From Chalara sp. BL73 (Eukaryota; Ascomycota; Leotiomycetes; Helotiales), in assembly GCA_918026815.1 (NCBI GenBank), contig CAKJVC010000068.1, positions 682,001 through 746,000 of the forward strand: 64,000 bases of DNA, read 5' to 3'. Position numbers and translations under genes: made by a program. Shown here in pieces: positions 56,238 to 64,000 of this stretch. The notes beneath the pieces were generated by a model. That model saw only the letters and a program-made list of their open reading frames with translations. It made no database searches and was not told the origin of the DNA. Numbering within the stretch: position 1 is the first letter of the stretch; the number at the start of each line of letters is the position of its first letter.

Positions 56238-58619
56238 TTTGATATGTTGATGGAGATTACTAAGTGGTGTAGTGGTTTGCGATTGCGATCAATTCTACAG
56301 GAATTTGATGTTCCACCACTTGCAGGCAAAAAAAGGGGGGGGGTTAGCTCTCTCTTTTACCAGACTTCCCCACTAGAAATACCTGCTAACTCAACGAATG
56401 CAAGACAATACCTATATTTTAGTTTAGAGAAGCTCAGCCTCTGCATAAACCATTGGGCATTTACCAAGTTGACAATACTTTACTCATAGTGTCAAATCCG
56501 ACATGTCGGCAGTTCGACATTGGCACAATCACGATGTATGCTGATGTGCAGCTAAGTAGCTGACAAGTGCAAAATATTTCAACAGATATCATACTTACAG
56601 CCGAGCACTGCAAGGCTGTCAATGAATGAAGACGATTCTATTTCGACATGATGCCTTCGGTGAGATATATGGACGAGTGACTTAAAAGTTGCCATACTCC
56701 GGTAATGGTATTACTTCGGATGTTAACAGCTTTGCCTTCCTCATGCGAATTGGGGAAAAAAACCAAACTCCTTTGCCGATTTTCTCTTGTGGGAGGGGAA
56801 AGAGGGATGCCAGACAACACTTGAGCATTCCTTGGCTATGCATTCAAACTCTATATTGAAGAAGCAAATTGTCCTGACTGGTCCTGAACGTGGTAATTAT
56901 CTACTCGCGAATCACACGGCAGTCTTCTGATGTGGTTATAGCCTATTTTTTTACCGGGGTCCTACCAAATTTGTATCTGCTGTTCATGGAGATGGGCGTA
57001 GTCCTCAGACAAATAAATATGTCTGACCCAAACAACGTGAGCAGAATGATATCTCTCAGAAAGAGACCTGAATTACTAGCTTCTGTATTTACTTGAGTTG
57101 CATTGTAAGCTAAGATATATCGATTCATACTAAACAAAGACGAGCTATTTAAATAAGAGCCCCGAGGGCTACCGACTTCTGATATCTCTATTCAGCAGCC
57201 GGGGAGCTCCTGCGAAATACCGAGCACAAGGCATCTTCGGCGTCAACACTTCTAAGTTCACAAATCTGGTATTTGGGTGTAGCCGTAAATTTTGATCTAT
57301 GAGCTGATGAAACAGCAGGACAGGAATGTTTCACCATGTCAGGATTCACAAGAAAGCCAACAAGAAAGGCAAAACCTCACTGAGCAGGAATTTTCCTCTC
57401 TTCGAGGTGCGGATTCTGGATCATTCACTAGAGATCTTCGACCTGCCATTGATAAGAACTACCCATATTGGAAAGCCTATGGGCTGTTAATTGATACAAG
57501 AGAAACTGAAGGGTTGCCTCATCATAGTCTTCTAGCCGAGTCAGTCTTTAATGCGTTTCCTTGGGTAGGTCCTTCGCTTCGCTTCTGTTTCCTTCCTGAT
57601 CCATTCCCCGAGAAACCTGACAACCTTTCGAAAGATTGCTAATAGATCTGGTCAGCAGTGATCGTGAACTGGGACAGTAGAAGCAGTGTACGGAAATGTA
57701 GTAGATAACATTCATACTTACCGCACGATTCTTTCCTTATATATCTTCGACTAGTACACTCAGTACATTCGGGATGTTCGAAATAAAGCTTTCTTGCCGC
57801 CCCGTTTCTTTTCCCAGCTCTGTCCAAATTCTCTCGGCTCAACAGGATCTGATAGTCATCTTTTTTGGTATCTACTCGAGATAAATTCTGCTTTTCCAAC
57901 CGCATGACCCCATACCAATGCTTCTGAAGTATGACTGATATTCTTGCATCTTTTATTAGGATACTAAGCATGTGTAGTTTAAGCAACCAATACCATGACA
58001 CAATATTTCAGCTTCAAGTTAGTTAAGAGAATAGGGATTTGAGCCTCATGCCAATAATGATATATTGGCAAGGGCAACCTAGTACGGCCTTAAATACCTC
58101 CTGCCCTTCTGTCCACGATCGTGCGAACTACTAAGCGCATCCAGGTTCTTTCTTTCGAAGATTAAGGGCAGCCGAAACCTTGAAAGTAGCCGGGCAAGCT
58201 GTAAGTGCTTGCTTGTCGACTAAGTTCCTATGGAGGACGATTTGCAAAGAGAGCATTTCAAGTCATAAATGGTCCAGGATACTGATTCTCGTTTTCGAGA
58301 TGGTATGCACATGATGGCCAACACTGTTTTTGAAGGGTCATAGTAGTCATATCTTGTAGGCCGACTACTGTAGGCCTGAAAGATGTGTTGTAAACCAGTT
58401 TCAAGTCAGCGCGCTCGCCCTCATGTATATGAGTGGTCAGATATCCGCCCTCCAATCTTCAATGCCACGTTTTGCCAGCACCAAAGTAAAGTTCCCCCCC
58501 AAATCTTTAAATCGCCGCCTACATAATGCCTAGCTTATCTATAGATGTTTGCCTACTTCCTCATGCGAAGAGCAGCCTTCCCTGCCTCTGGGAAGTGATA
58601 ATCTCCTAAGGCTCTGGGG
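56238..58619. other. gene-poor region, about 2.4 kb
   Basis: This lies between the divergent ELP5 and C2H2 genes and must hold both promoters. ORFs at 57292-57642 (+) and 57639-58001 (-) lack domain features and splice context. No gene is called. Confidence 0.4.
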
Positions 58620-61600
58620 ATGATGGATCATCCCAGCGACACTGTTGACCCGGCTCGTCTCAGTTTGGATTATGATCATGGAGAATTATGTCTGAGTAAT
58701 CTCGAGCTCAGACCATATTCTACAATTAGTAAGTTATCATTCTCTCCTCTGAAGAACCATACGTCTGTTTCGATCCTTTCCCATCCTGCTTTCAATTATG
58801 GTCACGTGGCTATGCGTTGCTGATTTACTCAATAGATGATCAAACACGGGAGGAAGACCAATTTGCTGCCCACGATACGCTCAATCCAGCATGCCCATGC
58901 AATATATGCTTTGAAAGATCAGCGCCAACTTTCGATTATAGGTCAGCGACAAATATCGGTGTTGAAACCGCAAGAAACTCTTTCCCTACCTTTGAAATGA
59001 TTCCCGGTGAAGTTCATCCATCTCCAGGCGTGCCTTCACAAAATTTGTTCTTTCTCGACATGGGCAATACCACCCCAGTTCTAGTCACTTCGAATGAAAA
59101 AGGAAAACGAAAGGCTTCAAGTCCTGGAATCCCAGTGGAGGATATCAGGAACGCCATTTATCGTTTAAACACGATTCAGCAGGATCCGGCGGCCAGATCT
59201 CAGGCACTAAGAGAGACTATACTCGACCTGGAGTCGCTTATTCAAAACGGACATGACGGAGGCCCACGCAAATCCTTGAAGTGCTGCCCTGCAACCCTTA
59301 CTAGCTATGACCGAAGATCAGACATTAGCATGGAGCCGCTGTCCTCGATATTTGGGGGAAATTGCAACCTTGATATAGACTTCCACAGCCCCCGTCAGAA
59401 TATAATTTCGCTATTAGACTCGCCCAAAAATGATGTGCATAATGAAAGGACGTATAACTTTTCTGAAACAGTGCAAGCCAATGATACTATATACCACTGC
59501 ACTCACGCGCATTGCTCTTCTGCGTTCAACGACGCAACTGATTGGAGGCGACATGAAGAAGGAGTTCACTGGAAAACGACTATGTACATGTGTTTACTAT
59601 GCGACGATGGTATCAATGATCTTGAAGGGAACTTGCGATGTTTCTGTTGTTCGACAATAATGCCAGACATCGGCGTCCTTCGAACGCATTATTTGAATTG
59701 CGAGGACGCAAGGAGGGCTCGTCCGGTGTGGCCGCGAAAAGACAAATTAATTGATCATCTACGGAAAAAACACTCTGATGATTGGCAGCAGTTTGGCAGT
59801 CAAACTTCAGAGTGGAAGTACAACCTTCAAAGTGATTGGCCAAATGAATGCGGATTTTGTGGCATATCATTTTCTGAATGGAAGCTTCGAGCAGGTCATG
59901 TAGGGCACCATTTTCTCAAGGGGTCTAAAATATCGCAGTGGAGAATGCCTTTTCCTAGGCCAAAGGATGCAGCTGCAGTACCAGATATCCGGCCAAGGGA
60001 CGATGAGTCCGACAACGATGATGACGATGATGACGATGATGGTGATAGCGACGATAGCAATGGTGACCACCATAAAGCTAGTGGCGAAAGGGACCATACA
60101 AAGGTTACATCGAATAAGCGACCTGCAAGCAACTCTGCTAGGACATCTAATGATACCACCCACGATTGTCACACCATGTTCCATGTTGACGAGAAGTGCC
60201 TCACAGAAGGACTTCTTGGCTTGTCGCTGGCAGAGCCAGCTCAATACCCGGATGTCACACCTCCACCGAGAGTAATAGAATCAGATGAAGAGCCTCTTGA
60301 GATACAGGCGCGCGAGCCCTTAACAGAGGATGAATCAAAGAACACGATGCCGAATCCAGAAAATATGGGTGAACTTTCATCATTCCATAAGAGGCCTCAG
60401 CTATCTTGCAGACGCTCTATGGGGTCATTTCTCACTTACCCCTCATCGGTCATATCTGCAGACTCATCTACAAGTTTTCAAAGAAGCTTTTTTAATCAGA
60501 GCTATGCTGGCTCTGTTGCAAGCGATATCTCCAGCTCGCCAAGTGTACCAGCATCGCAAAACGTGCAGCTGCCAGCACAGGTTACGCTGAATCATTTGCT
60601 TTCCACAATGCCATTCAATTATGGCTATGATCTTCCCTGTGAATTTGCCTTTCTTGGCTGCTCAATAAAACACCATCCCACAGGTTTGGAAGAATGGATT
60701 GCGCACTCACTCTCTCACTTTAGCACACTTCCTCCTCCACAAGAAAGCATTTGTATTGTCTGTGATGATATGTTTAGAAGCCATGGCAATCCAATATCTG
60801 CTTGGCGGGATAGAATGATGCACATCGAAGGACATTACAAGAACCTTGAATTTGAGATACGACCCGACTTTTTTGTCATCGAATATATGGGACAAAACAA
60901 CCTCATATCAGCGGAAGATCTTTCATTTTCAATGGAATACTCAGAAAGGCCGAGTTGCGGCAACCTAGTACCATTAGGTGCTCAAAATAATCATATGAGC
61001 CTTAGAAAGGAAAGAAAAGATTGGACTTGCCACAATCTGTGTAAGGAGAGAAGAGCGCTCAAGATCCTTTCGAAGCCAAGTTACAACAAAAGACCTGCTG
61101 ATCAAATGAAGTCGCTTGAGAAAATTGGAAAGGGATCTCAGACAAGGACAGAGAAATCTTCCAGGAAAATGTTCGAAAGCACTTCTAAAGATCTAATACG
61201 CATCCAAACCCATGACACTATCACACTCAGCACGGTTAATGCTTCTTCTGATAGTTTAGATGCAGGACTTAGTATCGAAGGAAAAATCATCAAGAATGAC
61301 AATCGTCCTGCGAGTTTTGGCGATTCCGACGTTACTGCTCTTATCAACGAAGGGAGTAGTACCCGTTCATCTAGTAAATCCAGTAGGGATTACGATTCGT
61401 CGCTTTTCTCACTTCCGAACATCTCCCGTCCTTCTAGTCTGGCTAGCTCAAATTCTTGCATCCTGCGCACCCAGGACTCTGGCATGGATGGTCGTCTTTT
61501 TTCTCGTACCTCTCTTTCGCGCAGGAGCGGCAATACTAGTTCCGGAGGCTCTGATCAATTATACTCTACAAGCGATCGTACGGAGCAAAAATATCGAGTT

Positions 61601-61845
61601 CCTGATAATAGTGAGTTTTAATATTTCAAAGTGAATTGACATCTTTCTAATGTTGTATCCAAGGCAACAAGTATATCAAGTCAACTATTCGTCAATCGGT
61701 GGAGGTAATTAATCATCGGGCATGTATTAGTGACCCTTATGCCCCTCGATCGTCCGATGCTACATCTTCGCATTACCGCGAGGCTTTAAGAGGATCAAAT
61801 TATTACTCTCGTGACAAACCTCGTAGACATCGTCCAGGTTCATGA
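58620..61845 (+). CDS. large C2H2 zinc-finger protein
   Basis: Three exons (58620-58728, 58836-61610, 61664-61845) give 1021 residues. The first join reads STINDQTREEDQF; the second continues from PDNS into NKYIKSTIRQSVEVINHRAC and stays open for 60 codons to a stop, which supports the extra exon. The N-terminal third is disordered. A block of Cys/His motifs covers about residues 255-400: YHCTHAHCSSAFNDATDWRR followed by HEEGVH; MCLLCDDG with CFCCSTIMPDIGVLRTHYLN; PRKDKLIDHLRKKH; and ECGFCGISFSEWKLRAGHV. An acidic run of eight Asp follows. Another Cys/His pair region is around CEFAFLGCSIKHHPTGLEEW and CIVCDDMFRSHGN. Fungal proteins with this arrangement are putative regulators; targets are unknown. 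Confidence 0.85.
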
Positions 61846-63018
61846 ATTATGAGAATATCTCCTGGACACATATAGCCTGTGTGAATAGGAATGGCTGGTC
61901 CAATTGTAAAGCTTGGGCATTATGAGACTTAATCGATTTTCCAGACTATGTTTCATTCCATCGCTTGGTAGTATCCAAATTGATGTAGAAACATTCTCTG
62001 AAGATGTAAAAACAAGGAGAGCGGCACTGGACAGGCATGGTGACAATCATTTGAGATGAAGGATATTCTGGTTAGCGCAAAAATTTTCTGTTCCGGCTGA
62101 TATAGACCGATGAAAGGTGGACGACTTAAATCATTCATAACAGCACAAATCAACCTTCAAATGTAGTTAGTCACTATAGGTCAGCGACTTTCCATAGAAA
62201 TAATCAGTATGAAGGTAGACCACTCTCATATTTTTAGCGATAGACTAAGGGTATGGTCTAAGCCACGGTTAGCTCAGATAGATGGTTCCCTGGCTGAACC
62301 AACATATCGAGCAGTAATGGACACCAGTCAATCTTGAGCAATTCAGGACAGAGGATGTGAGAGACTTGCAAGTGGGTGGATATCACTCGTTCAGAAGAGC
62401 TGATGGAATTCCAGCTATTTTACTGGTAAGACAGAGACGCGCAATACGGAAGGGATTAGAAGGGGATAGAAAGAACAAAGAACAATTGAGTAGCAAAGCT
62501 AGATCTGAGCATGCACAATCACGAGAAAGAACGCGGGAGAATCGAACGATAGTAGTGACAGGAGCCGGATTTACCGAATCATGTCCATGACGATAGAAGT
62601 AACTTCCAATGAGACTTTTATCTTATTTCATATATACTATCATGTAATGCAATGCTGACTTGCTCCGTTAAAGAATCGGGAATGATATATTGGTAGCTTA
62701 TTAAGTCCCGTGATCCGAGTACTACAACTTTGATCTTTACCCTTTAATTATCCCGGTATGTCTGCCACTCAACGTTAAGTAAGAAACGGTCTAATTATCA
62801 TAGAGTCCAGAGCAAACTTCACATCCGGGTATTTACAATAACGGAGTTACGCAACTGTGTTGGTCACGTGAATTGCTCCACTGAAATCTTCCTCTTCACT
62901 CCCTCGGTATTCTTGTACTCTCACCACCATTGCCGTATACTATCAGTTATCTCACCTGTGACGGCCAATTTTATAGCTATCGAACCTATCTCATATCCTT
63001 TGGTTATATTCCGGCAAC
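61846..63018. other. intergenic region, about 1.2 kb
   Basis: This lies between two plus-strand genes. A TCACGTGA octamer at 62864-62871 sits 148 bp upstream of the next start codon. An ORF at 62357-62590 has no family features and is not called. Confidence 0.4.
62864..62871. promoter_or_regulatory. TCACGTGA palindromic octamer, possible bHLH site
   Basis: It lies 148 bp before the DUF952 gene start. CACGTG cores are bound by bHLH proteins such as Cbf1 in fungi; binding here is inference. Confidence 0.3.
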
Positions 63019-63503
63019 ATGACAACACCAATCACGACCCCGAAATACATATACAAAATCCTTCCTTCTACACCATCACCGCCATTGCCTCTCCCAGAAG
63101 CCTTGCCCGTCTCGGCACTTGATGCACGCGATAAGTTCATCCATATGTCGACATCACGTCAGATTCTGGGGACGTTACAGAATTTTTTCTCGCGCGAGTC
63201 TCACGTCTTCATTCTACGGGTGCCCTATGACCGGGTAATGTCGCCTTTCCCAATCGTTGGTCCGAATTACTAATCGTTTAATGGAAGGTTGCCCAATTCG
63301 TGAAATGGGAGGATGCATCAGGGAAAGAGCCTGATAAAGAGGGCGGAGCTTGGGATGTCGAAGAGAAAGCAGGATACTTTCCTCACATCCATGGTAACGG
63401 GATGAAGCTTGGAAGAGAAGAGACAGATCAGGTTGGAAAATGGGAGAAAGGTGACGCGTGGACCACCGCCTCGTGGCCATTTGATGAGGATATCCCGCAG
63501 TAG
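63019..63503 (+). CDS. DUF952 family protein
   Basis: Two exons (63019-63234 and 63288-63503), each exactly 72 codons, give 143 residues. The 53-nt intron has GTAATG, a CTAAT branch and an AAG acceptor. DUF952 landmarks are present in order: PKYIYKILPS at the N-terminus, then LDARDKFIHMSTSRQILGTL and QNFF, the strand HVFILRVPYD, AQFVKWEDASG after the intron, and FPHIHGNG near the C-terminus. In the family these residues form a compact alpha/beta fold related to ADP-ribosyltransferase-like domains, but its biochemical role is not established. No targeting signal is seen; it is probably cytosolic. The C-terminus is Trp/Glu-rich (KWEKGDAWTTASWPFDED). Confidence 0.88.
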
Positions 63504-64000
63504 GATAATCCCTATTTGGGATACAGTTATGGGCTGGCCGTATAGAGGACCGGCAGAATGAGTGGCCGACCCATGCGAGGAACTTTTTGCGCCAACACTG
63601 CGGCGTGCGACAAAATCTGGCTTCAACACAGATTCTGGCTGTTTTCCTTCTTTTTGACTTCAATGATTGGTACACTTGCATGTATAGGACAACTTCGATT
63701 CGCTGGCACTGCGTCAGTTCGGATAGAGCAAGACAACAGGCGCTAGAGCGAACCGAAAAGCCTAATAGGATTCGCTCTATCTTTTTTTGGGAAATGTGGT
63801 AAATTGCTCTTTCCCCAAATCTAATTCATCGAAAAGGACTTCTTTCCGCGTTGGAGAGAAACTAGTCATTAGTAGCATAGCGAGCATTTATCTATGTACT
63901 GGGATTCATGAAAGAAAGAAAACTACAATATCGGGAGTGGTCACGATATGGACTCGACTTCGCCATCAGCCGTGTATGAAGTACTGATCTAGCAAGGGTT
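63504..64000. other. window end, no gene supported
   Basis: The last 500 bp have only short ORFs on both strands and no recognisable domain. A gene edge beyond the window cannot be excluded. Confidence 0.4.

Noticed and set aside
57292..57642. 116-codon plus-strand ORF
   Set aside because: Ordinary composition but no homologous motif, no leader or splice support.
62260..62330. GGTTAGCTCAG-like sequence resembling a tRNA A-box/D-arm
   Set aside because: No matching acceptor stem or T-arm (GTTCRA) at the right distance.
1..64000. A secondary-metabolite or RiPP gene cluster around the repetitive precursor
   Set aside because: Neighbours are YOS9 and a conserved housekeeping-like protein; the SDR, hydrolase and rhodopsin-domain genes are scattered 7-24 kb away among unrelated genes.

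Overview
This window looks like nuclear DNA of a filamentous ascomycete (Pezizomycotina). Most introns are short (about 44-70 nt; a minority run from about 76 to 190 nt), with GTAAGT/GTATGT-type donors and CTAAC/CTGAC-like branch sites. The encoded families (fungal rhodopsin-domain membrane protein, DUF7896-like zinc-finger protein, HSP31-type DJ-1 protein, CorA-like protein, GPI-anchored Ser/Thr-rich protein) are typical of moulds. The gene set feels like Leotiomycetes, but that placement is an inference. I saw no tRNA, rRNA, CRISPR array or intact transposon.

Layout. 0-9.6 kb: 3' part of a CorA-like gene (+), a 1118-residue disordered protein (-), a GPI-anchored secreted protein (-) and a dienelactone hydrolase (-). 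9.9-14.7 kb: phosphatidylinositol synthase PIS1 (+), divergent from the hydrolase, and a 661-residue protein with a repeated RRFAPE motif (+). 15.7-20.4 kb: a highly repetitive secreted precursor (-) and the ER lectin YOS9 (-). 22.3-28.6 kb: a zinc-finger protein (+) and a rhodopsin-domain membrane protein (+). 31.3-39.9 kb: adenylosuccinate synthetase (+), an HSP31/DJ-1 protein (-), a coiled-coil protein (-), a secreted ORF with a broken frame (+) and a short-chain dehydrogenase (-). 42.3-47.2 kb: PSF3 (-) divergent from mitochondrial SOD2 (+), then the spliceosome disassembly factor NTR1/TFIP11 (+). 48-56.2 kb: a small secreted protein (-), SNRNP27 (+), glucosidase I (+) and ELP5 (-), the last two convergent. 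58.6-63.5 kb: a 1021-residue C2H2 protein (+) and a DUF952 protein (+).

There is no operon-like cluster. The genes are mostly housekeeping, with functional echoes: YOS9 and glucosidase I both act on N-glycans in the ER, and NTR1 and SNRNP27 are both spliceosomal. Several blocks of 2-3 kb appear to be gene-free.

The most unusual item is the repetitive secreted precursor at 15753-17438. It has a signal peptide, three families of tandem modules, regularly spaced dibasic sites, and six diverged copies of one Gly/Val-rich amphipathic segment. It resembles Kex2-processed fungal repeat precursors. Other points worth checking are two GC-AG introns, an 18-nt micro-exon in ADE12, and a homopolymer frameshift in a secreted ORF. 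Exon boundaries were worked out by hand from reading phase, splice signals and family alignment from memory; no database search was run.
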